Position numbers and translations under genes: made by a program. A stretch of 64,000 nucleotides of DNA from Bin5 sp965220715. GTDB taxonomy: Bacteria > Chloroflexota > Anaerolineae > Caldilineales > Caldilineaceae. The notes beneath the pieces are model-generated. The model was given only the letters and a program-made list of their open reading frames with translations, did no database searches and had not been told where the DNA came from. Within the stretch, counting starts at the first letter, position 1; each line of letters starts with the position of its first letter. The stretch covers positions 3,844,001 to 3,908,000 of the forward strand of contig OZ244843.1 in NCBI GenBank assembly GCA_965220715.1, in the 5' to 3' direction. Positions 23,615 through 32,940 of this stretch are shown here, in pieces.

Positions 23615-26605
23615 CTATCCCGAATTCTCCTCTGGAGCCGGCGTCGGCGTGGGCAGGGACTGAGGCGTGGGCGTGGGCATGGGCGTCGGCGTGGGATCAG
23701 GCGAGATACCACTCTCTTCCAACATGCGTTGCAGGAGCTCCTGCAGCGCGTCCAATTCAGCACCGTAGGCAGCCCAGTTGCCCGACAACAAGGCGTCTTG
23801 CGCCCGACTGTAACTGCTGTTTGCCTCCAGAATCAGCTCCTCTAGAGTTGACCCTGCCAAGTCTACGGCACTCGTGTCTTCCGTTTCTGTTGAATCAACG
23901 GTCGGCAGGCTTCCCTTTCCCGTTAGCGCCAGTTCCGCCAGTTTTGCCTCTGCAAGAATGTCTTGACCAAACAGCTCTGCCAAGGCCAGTCCGAGATTCT
24001 CTGCCATGATGACGCGTTCCGAGGTAGCGAGAATTACTCGCTTCAACTCCGGAATCTTGCCCGTAGCTGCCTGTATGTAGAGAGGCTCGACAAAGAGGAG
24101 GCTCTCACCAATTGGAATGACCAGCAAATTCCCCCGAATTACCTGGCTGCCTTGCTGATTCCACAGGCTGAGTTGAGAGCTGATAAGCGGATCCTGGTCG
24201 ATCCTGGCTTCAATCTGTTTGGGGCCGAAAACGAGCGAGTCTTTTCCGAAGCGGTAGACCAGCATTTCACCATACTTGTCCGGGTCGTTCTGCGCGGCCA
24301 GCCAAGAGATCATGTTTTCGCGATTGGCCGGCGTGAATGGAAGGATCTGGATAAAATCCAAGTCGTCGTTACCGGGAAGTTGCATCAGCACATAGTAGGG
24401 TTCCATCGGTCGCGACTGGTTGTCGAATATCTCCTCCGGCCACGCCCACATATCTTCGCGATTGTAGAAGTCGGTCGGCTCTGTCATCTGGTAAGTGCGG
24501 AAGACACTGGCCTGAATACTGAACAGATCGTTAGGGTAGCGGATGTGTTCTTTCAAGTCCTCTGGCATCTCCTCATAGGGGGTGAAAAGCGATGGGAAGA
24601 TGCGGGCATAGGCTGCTGCGATCGGTTCATCCGGCTCTACCAGATAGAAGTCCATTTTGCCTGAGTAGGCGTTGATAATGATCTTGACCGGATTGCGAAT
24701 ATAGTTGAATCCAGGCGGGATGGTTCTAGTCCCGGATTGGCTGGGCTCGCTATAGGGAAAGCGGCTGCTGACCGTATAGGAATCGAGGAACCAGTAGAGT
24801 TTTCCATCTCCGCCGACAACAATATAAGGATCAGAGTCGAAGCGCAGGAAGGGCGCTACTTCACGTGTCCGCTGTAAGATATTGCGCCTCCACAAAAGCT
24901 GACTATCGGGAGTCAACTCTTGGCTGATAAACAGATTTATATCAGCGAACTGAATGGCGAATGCCAGCCGAGGGAGAATTCCGCCAATTTTGATGCCGGT
25001 ATCGCCCTCAAAAGTGGTGAAAACGTTGCCGCCTTCACCGCGGGGGTAGTCAAACTCCTCGGTTTCCGTCTTGACGATCACGTAATCGGCTGTGCGCTCG
25101 CCGAAGTAAATCTGGGGCTGGGTTACATCCAGTATGCCTTGAACCGGCAAATCCTTCAGCACAAATGTGGGCAATCCGTCTGGAGTGATCTCCGCCACAG
25201 GTGAGGCAGCAACGCCATAGCCATGCGTGTAGACCAGTTTGCGGTTGACCCAGGTTTGTGCTTGCTGCTCCAACTGTTCCGGAATCAGTTCCCGAGCCGA
25301 CAGCATGAGTTGACGGCGCTCTCCTTCGACGTCGTAGCGGTCAATGTCGATGTCAGTGAACTGATATTGCTGACGCAGGGCCTGCACCTGGTTATAGGTC
25401 TGGAGCAGCGGTCGGTAGTCCCACAGACGGATGTTTCGAATTGTATCCGGTTGACTCAGCAATTCGCCGGCGGTCAGCTCGCCGGTGGCATCGAAATTTT
25501 CGTTGACGATGTTGTCCAGGCCAAAGGCCGCCCGCGTAAAGTTAATGTTGTGTGCAATGAATTCTCGCTCGCGCGTAAACTCATTGGGGTTTACCTGAAA
25601 GCGCTGAACCATACCGGGATAGAAATTGCCTGCGATAGCGGAAATAGCGATCCAACCAACAAGCACGACGACGATCGCCCGCCACGCCTGCTGCAAAAAC
25701 ACGTTTACCAATAGCAACACTGCGGCGATAATCGTGACATAGACGAGAATATTGAATGCCGGCAGTTGGGCGTGAACGTCAGTGTAGCCTGCTCCGAAGA
25801 CTGCGCCCCGTGTGCTGTAAACCAGCTCCAACGCGTCCAACCGGTACTGCCAGGCGACTAACAGCAGGATCAACGCGCCCAAAAAGCTCAAATGGGCGCG
25901 CACAGGTGCGGGAGTGCTCCAACCCCGCCAGCCAATGCCGCTCGCCAGTGCCGTTGCGATCAGCGTAATGACAAGTGCCGTCATCAGCCATCCGCGGAGA
26001 AACTGCCAGATTGGCAATGTGAAGAGGAAGAAGCTGACATCACGGCCAAATATCGGGTCGGTCATGCCAAACGGCTGCTGATTGAAGTAGAGGAGCAGCT
26101 CCTCCCAGGCCGAAGATGCACCCGTGCCCATGAAAAAGGCGAAAAAGGCGCCCGCCAAAAAGATGATAGGTGTGAGACGGACACCGACAGCCTGAATCAC
26201 ATCCATCAGCGGCGTGTCGGCCAGTCCCTGAGGGTTCAAGCGTCGGACCAGCAGAACATTGAACACAAAAATCAGCCAGAAGCCAACCGCGCCGGCGGCG
26301 AACAGTCCGAGCGATGCACCAATGCGGGTAAAGAAAACGGAGGTCAGAACAAGACTGTCATACCAAAGCCAATCGGTGTAAAATCCAAGGACCGTATTGA
26401 ACAAGATCAGCACCAGGAAGGGCACAAGCATCCACCACAACAGGCGCCCGCCGCCTCCTCCCTGCCCACCGTTACCACCGCCTTGGGGGGGCGTGCCTGG
26501 CCTGCTCGGGCCGTTGTCGTCGTGAAGCAGTTCTTCTTCTATCTGCTCCCAGTCATCTTCATCCAGGTTTTCCATCACTTCATGAATTGGGTTGCGCTCA
26601 GCCAT
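23615..26605 (-). CDS. UPF0182 family large membrane protein
   Basis: The 996-residue protein matches UPF0182 (COG1615) in size and layout. After an acidic, Gly-rich N-terminus come about seven hydrophobic segments (residues 55-330), then a large extracytoplasmic part with family stretches such as GVAASPVAEITPDGLP, QIYFGERTADYVIV, DSDPYIVVGGDGKLYW, YIRNPVKIIINAYSG and FVEPLYIQA. The tail is a low-complexity linker of repeated Pro-Thr units, a style common in Chloroflexota exported proteins. Function of the family is unknown; members are often near envelope genes. An extended -10 promoter is seen about 120 bp upstream. Confidence 0.95.
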   Translation of the reverse strand: MAERNPIHEVMENLDEDDWEQIEEELLHDDNGPSRPGTPPQGGGNGGQGGGGGRLLWWMLVPFLVLILFNTVLGFYTDWLWYDSLVLTSVFFTRIGASLGLFAAGAVGFWLIFVFNVLLVRRLNPQGLADTPLMDVIQAVGVRLTPIIFLAGAFFAFFMGTGASSAWEELLLYFNQQPFGMTDPIFGRDVSFFLFTLPIWQFLRGWLMTALVITLIATALASGIGWRGWSTPAPVRAHLSFLGALILLLVAWQYRLDALELVYSTRGAVFGAGYTDVHAQLPAFNILVYVTIIAAVLLLVNVFLQQAWRAIVVVLVGWIAISAIAGNFYPGMVQRFQVNPNEFTREREFIAHNINFTRAAFGLDNIVNENFDATGELTAGELLSQPDTIRNIRLWDYRPLLQTYNQVQALRQQYQFTDIDIDRYDVEGERRQLMLSARELIPEQLEQQAQTWVNRKLVYTHGYGVAASPVAEITPDGLPTFVLKDLPVQGILDVTQPQIYFGERTADYVIVKTETEEFDYPRGEGGNVFTTFEGDTGIKIGGILPRLAFAIQFADINLFISQELTPDSQLLWRRNILQRTREVAPFLRFDSDPYIVVGGDGKLYWFLDSYTVSSRFPYSEPSQSGTRTIPPGFNYIRNPVKIIINAYSGKMDFYLVEPDEPIAAAYARIFPSLFTPYEEMPEDLKEHIRYPNDLFSIQASVFRTYQMTEPTDFYNREDMWAWPEEIFDNQSRPMEPYYVLMQLPGNDDLDFIQILPFTPANRENMISWLAAQNDPDKYGEMLVYRFGKDSLVFGPKQIEARIDQDPLISSQLSLWNQQGSQVIRGNLLVIPIGESLLFVEPLYIQAATGKIPELKRVILATSERVIMAENLGLALAELFGQDILAEAKLAELALTGKGSLPTVDSTETEDTSAVDLAGSTLEELILEANSSYSRAQDALLSGNWAAYGAELDALQELLQRMLEESGISPDPTPTPMPTPTPQSLPTPTPAPEENSG

Positions 26606-26722
26606 ACGTGTTCCTTATCGATTATGAGGGACAATTGCCGGGGCAGCATGCCTTATGGTGCGTCGGACATGGGGCTGGTCATTTAACCGACACGCACCTA
26701 CGTCCCTGCTCCTGCTCAGGCT

Positions 26723-26731
26723 ATTATAACA
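26723..26731 (-). promoter_or_regulatory. extended -10 promoter for the UPF0182 gene
   Basis: On the minus strand TGT-TATAAT is a perfect extended -10 (TGN plus TATAAT). No good -35 is seen, as is common for this promoter class. The start codon is about 118 bp downstream. Confidence 0.5.
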
Positions 26732-27107
26732 GAAGATCGCTCATACATCGCTGCCCACTGGAAACGCGAATGACCATTCTGGCACGTCACTGTACCTTTT
26801 ACCAGTGGGAAGCTGACTTTGTAGGCCCAATTCGCCAAGCTGAACAGCCCAAATATTCTGGAATCTGGCGGAGGCTCCGCTCGGTAACAGAGATTCTTTT
26901 CGATGGTGGTCAGACGATCAGATTTCGCGGGTACGAACATGGCACAGTGTTCATAGGTGGAGCATGCCGGTCTCTTGCGAAGTGGGCTTAGTTTCGTCTG
27001 ATGTCCTGCCCCATCCACCCCCGCGCCTTCCTGGCCCTACATTAGCGCTTGAGATCACTTGGGAGGCACAGAAAACAGTTAGGTGTTCGGACTGCACCCG
27101 GCGGCTA

Positions 27108-27116
27108 TGTTATACT
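27108..27116 (+). promoter_or_regulatory. extended -10 promoter of the nucleotidyltransferase gene
   Basis: TGT-TATACT forms an extended -10. Initiation near 27123 would leave a very short leader before ATG 27136 or about 30 nt before ATG 27154. Confidence 0.45.
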
Positions 27117-27135
27117 CGTTTTGCCACCAATTCTG

Positions 27136-28116
27136 ATGCTAACTAAGTTACCGATGCTCTCTGAATTCGACTTTTCGCCTGTTACTGAACTGCCCCGCCA
27201 CCGCGCTTTCCTCCAGGCCCTGGTACCTAGCTTGGCCGCCCTGGAGCAGACTGAGGCGATCTGGCTATCCGGTTCGCTGGCACGTGGCGATGCCGACCGC
27301 TGGAGCAGTGTGGATCTGTGCCTGCAGTGGCGAGACGCGGCTCCAGATTTGCCCTGCCAGGCAAGCCCATACAATGCCTTGCGAAATTCTCTAGATAAAG
27401 CGCTGGGAGTCGGAAACACGTATTTTGCTCAAGGCAAAGAGTCAAAGAGCGGTGGCAGCCTTAGCGGAATATGCTTGGGCGCGCAAACCTCCGCCGATTT
27501 ACCCTGCGGACGCGAGACAGCAGGAGTGTTCTTCGAAATCTGCTGGGCCGCGTCCTCAGAGGTCGGGGAGATGGGAAACCGGGACGCACCTTTCCACTAT
27601 CTATATGTTGCCGAACACTTGGCTAGCGATCTGCAAAGCAAATTACTAGCAAGAGAGGTCGCGTTGATTCCACCGGATTCAAGAGAGGTTGACATGCAAC
27701 TAGGCCGATTCTGGCTGCTGTTAGCTCGGCTGCCAGCGGTCTTGAAACGCCAGGAGAGGCTTGCCGCCCACGCCCTTTTGACGGAACTGCGCACACTCAT
27801 GATCGACCTGGTTGTGTCCCTGAATGGCGCCAGCCGACCCCAGTCGAGGGCGCGCATTAATCAGTATCTGGGAGAGGCACAGCGGGAAGCATTCGAGCGA
27901 AGCCTGGGGATTCCCCAGTCCATCCTAAGTAGGCGGTCAGAAGGCAGTACAAACTGGGTAGGGCAGGCGGTGGCATTGATCGTGCTCTATAGGTGGTATG
28001 CTCCTCAACTTGCGGAGAAATATGCTTTTTCCTATCCTCAGCCTGCTGAAGACACGGTACTTGCACTTTTGAGGGCCGAGATCGAAGGATGGCCAGCCCA
28101 CATCAGTACCGAATGA
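27136..28116 (+). CDS. nucleotidyltransferase-fold protein with altered catalytic site
   Basis: The 326-residue protein has the nucleotidyltransferase beta-hairpin signature IWLSGSLARGDADRW near residue 42, but the expected Ser-Asp-x-Asp is Ser57-Ser58-Val59-Asp60, so the first metal-binding Asp is replaced by Ser. The C-terminal half is helical (residues 190-326), as in aminoglycoside or MNT-type transferases with a substrate-binding bundle. Family members move an NMP group onto small molecules, proteins or RNA. With one carboxylate lost, catalysis may be weakened or absent. The start is ATG 27136, with ATG 27154 as alternative; neither has a strong ribosome site. It converges on the PHP gene. 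No toxin-antitoxin partner (HEPN) is visible next to it. Confidence 0.65.
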   Translation: MLTKLPMLSEFDFSPVTELPRHRAFLQALVPSLAALEQTEAIWLSGSLARGDADRWSSVDLCLQWRDAAPDLPCQASPYNALRNSLDKALGVGNTYFAQGKESKSGGSLSGICLGAQTSADLPCGRETAGVFFEICWAASSEVGEMGNRDAPFHYLYVAEHLASDLQSKLLAREVALIPPDSREVDMQLGRFWLLLARLPAVLKRQERLAAHALLTELRTLMIDLVVSLNGASRPQSRARINQYLGEAQREAFERSLGIPQSILSRRSEGSTNWVGQAVALIVLYRWYAPQLAEKYAFSYPQPAEDTVLALLRAEIEGWPAHISTE

Positions 28117-28187
28117 GAGCCTGAAATTCATTCTGGCCACACTCGCATCAGTCGGCCTCAGGCCTTGAAACGTTCCTCTCGAGAAAC

Positions 28188-29390
28188 TCAGCTCTGGTGC
28201 GACGGTGGTCTCCCCTCGGCGCTGCGCACGTAGATGGGATTGCTGAAGATCCAACCCCGCAGTTTTCCCCAACGGTTTTTCCAGACCTCCACTCTATAAA
28301 CGCCCGGGTCGTGTGCTCGATAGGCAAGAGTTGAAGCGCGTCCCTGGGTTACGACGCGCCCATTTCGCAACAGACGGATTTCTGCGACCTCCGGCGTCTG
28401 CACTTTCAGGTTAAGGGCTTGCCCTTCCGCCAGGCTTATCGAGTCGCCCATCACGGCGATCGGCGAACTAGCTTCGGCCGGCTGTAATGCTTGAGACGAA
28501 GTGCCGGGCCCGGAAACAACTGGAGCTATTTCGGCCCAGTAACGGAAGCCTTTGGTAGGGCCTGCCAGGTCATAGCCCAGCCAGCAGTGTCCCCGTCGCA
28601 GCGCCTTGAGGACAAGGAGACGGTCGTGCACAGTGTTCTGACTGAGATAGTCACAGTTGACGTTTCCCTGCTGACCCAACAGAGGAGTATCGGTCAAAAT
28701 ATGGGTATTTAATGCCTTAGCACATTCTACATATGTCAAGAAGCGGCGGCTGATCGGTCCGAGGCGATACTTTACGGCATGGACATCTGTGCCGCCAATA
28801 GCGACAACAGGCTCCCTCTGCGCCAGTTCGTCCCACTTTTCCAACATAGCCGGTAGCGGTCCGACGGTGAAAAATTGGGGGAAAAACGCTACCAGGACCG
28901 TTCTAATGTAGCTAGTAGTGAAACTTCGGAAGCTTGAAAGGTAGTTCCACAGTTCCACACCGTGATAGCCGGTTACTTCCCAACTGTGCCATGGAAAAGA
29001 ATTAGGGAATAGATCGGTCTTTTCCTCAATCGGATGGGCAAGGATTGCCAAAGCGCCCTGCTGGTTCACGGCATCAATGAGCCGTTGCGGATCCTTGGCC
29101 TTTTCGCTGACATCGGACTCCACGCCCAGGCAGAGCAAGTGATTGCCCGATTCCTTGCGTTCCGTGTCGTGTACTTCCTGCCCGACAAGTGTGAGGACGC
29201 CATGGCGGTAACCTTCCTCCTCTTCCCGAACAAGGACATTGTGGTCCGTGACAAACACGAAATCCAGGCTGCCTTGAACTGCTCCATCAACGAGGTCGTC
29301 AAATGAGCCGAAGCCATCGCTATAGGTGGTGTGCATGTGAATATTGCCGAAATACTCAAAAACTTTAGTGGCAAAATCTGTTCTGACCAT
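28188..29390 (-). CDS. PHP-domain phosphoesterase-like protein
   Basis: The protein opens with the PHP motif IHMHTTYSDG (His-x-His), continues with FVTDHN, AILAHP and GGTDVHAVK, which carry the other metal ligands of a trinuclear PHP centre. After the catalytic part (to about residue 270) a C-terminal beta-sandwich of roughly 120 residues follows, with regular strands, a layout seen in PHP proteins of exported or carbohydrate-linked type. Start 29390 is chosen because an AAAGAAG site precedes it; an in-frame start 42 bp upstream is possible. The expected reaction is phosphoester hydrolysis, substrate unknown. No signal peptide. It is convergent with the nucleotidyltransferase and followed upstream by trmI. 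Confidence 0.85.
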   Translation of the reverse strand: MVRTDFATKVFEYFGNIHMHTTYSDGFGSFDDLVDGAVQGSLDFVFVTDHNVLVREEEEGYRHGVLTLVGQEVHDTERKESGNHLLCLGVESDVSEKAKDPQRLIDAVNQQGALAILAHPIEEKTDLFPNSFPWHSWEVTGYHGVELWNYLSSFRSFTTSYIRTVLVAFFPQFFTVGPLPAMLEKWDELAQREPVVAIGGTDVHAVKYRLGPISRRFLTYVECAKALNTHILTDTPLLGQQGNVNCDYLSQNTVHDRLLVLKALRRGHCWLGYDLAGPTKGFRYWAEIAPVVSGPGTSSQALQPAEASSPIAVMGDSISLAEGQALNLKVQTPEVAEIRLLRNGRVVTQGRASTLAYRAHDPGVYRVEVWKNRWGKLRGWIFSNPIYVRSAEGRPPSHQS

Positions 29391-29490
29391 GGCAGCTTCT
29401 TTCGTTAGCAGGTTGCAGATGCGGGGCCGCAAGTTGCCTGAATTCAGACACGTGGGACTGCATGGCGTCTGGCCAAGTGGGCGGCTTGGT

Positions 29491-30519
29491 TCACGGCAAT
29501 TTAGGGTGAATGCTCCCCTGTCCAGGTGACCGTGAAGCGCGTTTCGTTTCTTCCTCTTCTATTCGCTCTGACAGTTTTTTCCGGGCCTCGTAGCGCTTGC
29601 GCCCTTCCGAAAGCCAGCGTCCAGGCTCCTCCCGATCAACGATGGGACGTGCCGATATCATGAATACAGTGTGGCCGACCATCGAATCATCAGGACGAAG
29701 TCGATCGGGAACCGGTTTGTAATTGCGAACAAGAGCTTCCTCTACGCAGATATCGGCAAAACCAGTCTTTTCCAGACCATGCAGAAGGTCGCAGACCTGA
29801 TTTGTGGTGGGCACCAGTGCGGCAAAGAAGCCACCAGGACGCAGGGCTCTATGGGCCTGCTCCAGGAAGATCCAGGGGGTACGCAGATCCAGAACCAGGG
29901 CATCTACGTTCGACTGGCTGAAACCGTCAAGAATCGACTCGTGGTGCAGTTCCACATACGGCAATAGACCCATTTTCTCCAAATTGTCTCGAGCCACTTG
30001 AACGTTGTCATCCCGAACTTCGTAGGAAAAGACGCGCCCACTGGGGGCGACAGCCCAGGCCAATGCGATAGTGAGGCCACCGCTGCCCGTCCCGGCTTCA
30101 ATCACGCGACTTCCAGCCCGCAGACTCAGGCGGCGCACGATCATGGCTGCGTCTTTGGGATAGATAATCTGTGTGTTCCGCTTTATGCGGGTCATGCGAT
30201 CGTCCAGCGAAGGTTCCAGCAGCAACAGGGCATGTCCCAAATGACTGTAAACTGTATAGCCATAAGGAAGGTTGAGGAGATCGTCGTGCAGAAACTTGCC
30301 CAAATTGGTATGGAATTGGCGTCCTGGCTGCAGACGCAACAGGTGGCGTTTGCCGCCACCGGTTACTAACATCACCAGATCGCCATCCTTTGTCAATGAC
30401 GGTTCGCTAATGTCCGGGCCCAAGGAATTAACTGAAGGCGATTGAGGCTGGTGCGAAAAGCCCATTTCGGGAGAATCTTCTTTACCCACTTCGATAGCCT
30501 TCGAATCAGTTTTTGTCAC
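29491..30519 (-). CDS. trmI: tRNA (adenine-58-N1)-methyltransferase
   Basis: TrmI methylates A58 in the T-loop of tRNA using SAM, stabilising the tRNA elbow. The N-terminal beta domain is seen in GKRHLLRLQPGRQFHTN-LGKF, then the SAM fold with motif I VIEAGTGSGGLTIALA, YEVRDDN as the acidic motif and VLDLRTPW, which is the family's DxxxPW signature. The segment IIYPKDAAMI is also diagnostic. The start is uncertain: GTG 30519 has GAGG eight bases upstream and gives 342 residues; ATG 30465 would give 324; a TTG at 30636 lacks a ribosome site. The C-terminus carries a basic tail beyond the usual end. It is separated from the PHP gene by 100 bp. Confidence 0.92.
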   Translation of the reverse strand: MTKTDSKAIEVGKEDSPEMGFSHQPQSPSVNSLGPDISEPSLTKDGDLVMLVTGGGKRHLLRLQPGRQFHTNLGKFLHDDLLNLPYGYTVYSHLGHALLLLEPSLDDRMTRIKRNTQIIYPKDAAMIVRRLSLRAGSRVIEAGTGSGGLTIALAWAVAPSGRVFSYEVRDDNVQVARDNLEKMGLLPYVELHHESILDGFSQSNVDALVLDLRTPWIFLEQAHRALRPGGFFAALVPTTNQVCDLLHGLEKTGFADICVEEALVRNYKPVPDRLRPDDSMVGHTVFMISARPIVDREEPGRWLSEGRKRYEARKKLSERIEEEETKRASRSPGQGSIHPKLP

Positions 30520-31694
30520 CAATCTCGCCTCACTTTTGAGCAGAGGACAACTGCCTGCATACAGGAGCGGAAAGCCAAAGGGACTGCGACTTCCGAAGGG
30601 ATTCTCGAAAAGACCTACCAGCCTGATTATAGTCAACTGTCAGACATTTCGGCAAGGGCAGACCTTGCGGCGCCGCTCAAGTCAGGTGTACATCACCATC
30701 AGAAATACACATATCAACCGTTTTCTGCTGCTGAATGCTGGAAAAAAAAAGAGCCATGCTGGACAGCGAAGATTGCAAAGAGGCACTTTTTATTTCGACT
30801 GCCTTTCGCGCTAACCCTAAGGGTCGTAACCCAGGTGTTGGCAGAAGTTTCCAGTTTTCGGTCACGGCCATGCCAGGCATTTACCAGGTCCTGCGTATCA
30901 GTCGATGCAAAGCCCCTGCATCCCACTTCACCATTCCACCGCGAACTGCCTCTTCAACCGCCTAAAGGAGGTCCGCCGAAATTGAATCGACAAATCGCTT
31001 GCAGTCCAGATCATCCCCCAACCAGACAATCCCAGTTCAGAAAATGCACAACGCTCGTCATACGCTCTCACGAGAACACGATCGTTCGCCTCACTCCTGA
31101 GCCCTTGTCCTTATTTACCTAATCACGCCAATCCCAGACCAGAACTCCGCCTAACGTAATTCACTGCCCATCGCCCCATCCCGAAAGTTCCGATTCAGAC
31201 ACAGTCTCGTGTGTTCACTTGGCCTCTGCGCTCTTGCGCCATTGCTCCGCTGTCCGTCACCATCATTGCGTCGCGGCTGACTCCTTCTGTGCGGACACTT
31301 AGCTGCCGCCACACCCAAGTAGAACCGTCCTTACAACAACAAACGCTTCAAAGAAACCTGGGACAGACCCTCTCAAATCGAAATTGACACTGACGTCAAG
31401 CGGATGTAGAATACGGAACGGCAGAGGCGTTATCGCCTCAGACTGGATTTGTCGTGGGCGGTTTTATTTCCCCCAACTGCCACGTACAGATTTTGCAACT
31501 CAATGCAAGAGCCCTGCTGCCGAGCCAGGCAACTGCTGTGTTCTTCATATTCAGTGCTTCGCGTCTCCTCTCGACTTTTCGGGGGCGCCCATACGGCTGA
31601 CCGGAAATGCCCAATGGACGACAGCGTCGAAACGAACACCTTTTCATCGGATTCTCTTCACAAAGATTTTATTTCAATTAACAGGAGGCCTCGA
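30520..31694. other. long gene-free stretch, G-poor on the plus strand
   Basis: Nearly 1.2 kb between trmI and the repeat-containing lipoprotein. The open frames in it lack family resemblance and overlap one another on both strands. From about 30960 to 31380 the plus strand is visibly rich in C and poor in G (for instance 31081-31140 has about three times more C than G). A near-consensus promoter sits at 31384-31412, giving the lipoprotein a leader of about 275 nt, which begins with a small hairpin GAGGCG-TTAT-CGCCTC (31424-31439). Confidence 0.5.
31384..31412 (+). promoter_or_regulatory. near-consensus sigma70 promoter of the lipoprotein gene
   Basis: TTGACA (31384-31389), 17-bp spacer, TAGAAT (31407-31412), one mismatch from full consensus. 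Start of transcription near 31419. Confidence 0.75.
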
Positions 31695-32753
31695 ATGCAG
31701 AAGCGCGTCACGTTTTGGGCTGTGCTCTTGCTTGCCGTAGCGTTAATTTTCTCAGGTTGCACGTCCAGGGTCGACGCTGGATCTATGGTCGATAGAGATT
31801 CCGATGAATTCTTCGTTGACCTGCCTGCGATCGTCATTGATTACGCGTCAGATGGCACTGCTTCTATCGGCGGGTTATCACAAATGTCAGGTGACAATGA
31901 AGAGAAGCCGGATGGCAGCGTTTATGAACCGGCCCCAGAGGTCAGTTTGGGGCTTATGTCGATTCTTTCCAGAATGTCGCTGCAACCGCAATGGGTACAG
32001 CATTTTACTGCTTCCAACCTCCAACACATTCGAGCAAATAACGGCGACGACGGCATTTTGCTCCTTGTTAACGGACAGCGGATTCCTTCGTTAGTATGGG
32101 AGGAAGATTCATTGGCTGCAACTGCGGACGCGGTGTCCGCGCTGGGCCTTGGTGTCCCTGCGCTGAACAAAGTTCTGCCTTTAGTACGAAATTTCGGTCT
32201 GGGCGTCGTGCTGCGCTTCCCTGTCGAGGAAGGGGCCGAACCGATCCCTCTGAGCGGAGTCGAAGAAAGTGAGGCGGTCGTCATGGCCCGGATGGTTCAA
32301 CAGCAAGTCCTGCAAACATTCGGAGGCGTTCTGCCAACGATCGATGTGCCTATTCTTTACCATGCCGACGGCAGCTGGACACTGGGAGAACTTTCCGATG
32401 TCGATTGGACGGTACTGACCAGCACTCCATTCTACGCGCTGCGTCTGCCGCCCGACTTGATCGAAGGGCTGACGAGTTCCGGCATACATAAGGTAACTCT
32501 GAATACAGATCCGGATGGGATACACATTTCCTTGAATGGCATAGGTCTCCCTTATCTTTCCTGGGGCAACGGCGAAATACAAAATGTTCTTGCACTCTCC
32601 AAACAGTTAGGTGTGCTTGATAGCGTTTCGGCTTTGTTGCCCGGCGCCGACTTGGACTCTGTGTTTTCCCTGATAGAGAACCTGCTCCCGATCATTCAGG
32701 CAACTAGTGCCAATTTAACGATCTACCTGCCAGGTTCCGAGATGGGAAACTGA
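31695..32753 (+). CDS. putative lipoprotein with repeated D-G beta motifs, function unknown
   Basis: I do not recognise a named family. The start is firm: AGGAGG lies six bases before ATG 31695. Residues 1-21 form a lipoprotein signal ending FSGC (Cys22). The mature part shows a duplicated unit: residues 112-176 (DDGILLLVNGQRIPSLVW, then a hydrophobic helix and VVLRFP) and residues 264-346 (PDGIHISLNGIGLPYLSW, then a helix and LTIYLP). Two shorter D-G-strand elements occur near residues 52 and 225. Each unit looks like beta strands with a turn followed by one amphipathic helix. The gene stands alone, with its own promoter, a long leader and a strong hairpin terminator 70 bp after the stop. 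Confidence 0.8.
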   Translation: MQKRVTFWAVLLLAVALIFSGCTSRVDAGSMVDRDSDEFFVDLPAIVIDYASDGTASIGGLSQMSGDNEEKPDGSVYEPAPEVSLGLMSILSRMSLQPQWVQHFTASNLQHIRANNGDDGILLLVNGQRIPSLVWEEDSLAATADAVSALGLGVPALNKVLPLVRNFGLGVVLRFPVEEGAEPIPLSGVEESEAVVMARMVQQQVLQTFGGVLPTIDVPILYHADGSWTLGELSDVDWTVLTSTPFYALRLPPDLIEGLTSSGIHKVTLNTDPDGIHISLNGIGLPYLSWGNGEIQNVLALSKQLGVLDSVSALLPGADLDSVFSLIENLLPIIQATSANLTIYLPGSEMGN

Positions 32754-32819
32754 GCCAGGCTGCGCTCCCTTTAGAAATTCAGTAAGGGGCGCAAAGAAGG
32801 ATCAGTCCACTTCAATTGA

Positions 32820-32852
32820 TAGAGCAGGTGTAGAGCTTCTACGCCTGCTCTA
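32820..32852. terminator. bidirectional terminator hairpin
   Basis: A 15-bp stem with one T-G pair and a 3-nt loop (32820-32834 and 32838-32852), between two convergent genes. The tail on the plus strand is TTCCTATTT and on the minus strand ATCAATT, so it may work both ways. Confidence 0.65.
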
Positions 32853-32940
32853 TTCCTATTTCGGGCAGAGATGGAATTTGATAATCGGTGAGATGGGGTT
32901 CCCGAGACACCAGTATTTTTTGCAATCGCCTGAGATTGCC

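Larger units (their letters stand above)
26606..27135. other. divergent intergenic region with two outward promoters
   Basis: About 530 bp between the leftward UPF0182 gene and the rightward nucleotidyltransferase. It holds one extended -10 promoter on each strand (26723-26731 and 27108-27116). Nothing else was recognised. Confidence 0.5.

Noticed and set aside
30442..31122. Plus-strand 226-residue frame opposite and beyond the start of trmI
   Set aside because: Overlaps the trmI start region, no ribosome site, no family resemblance, composition unlike protein.
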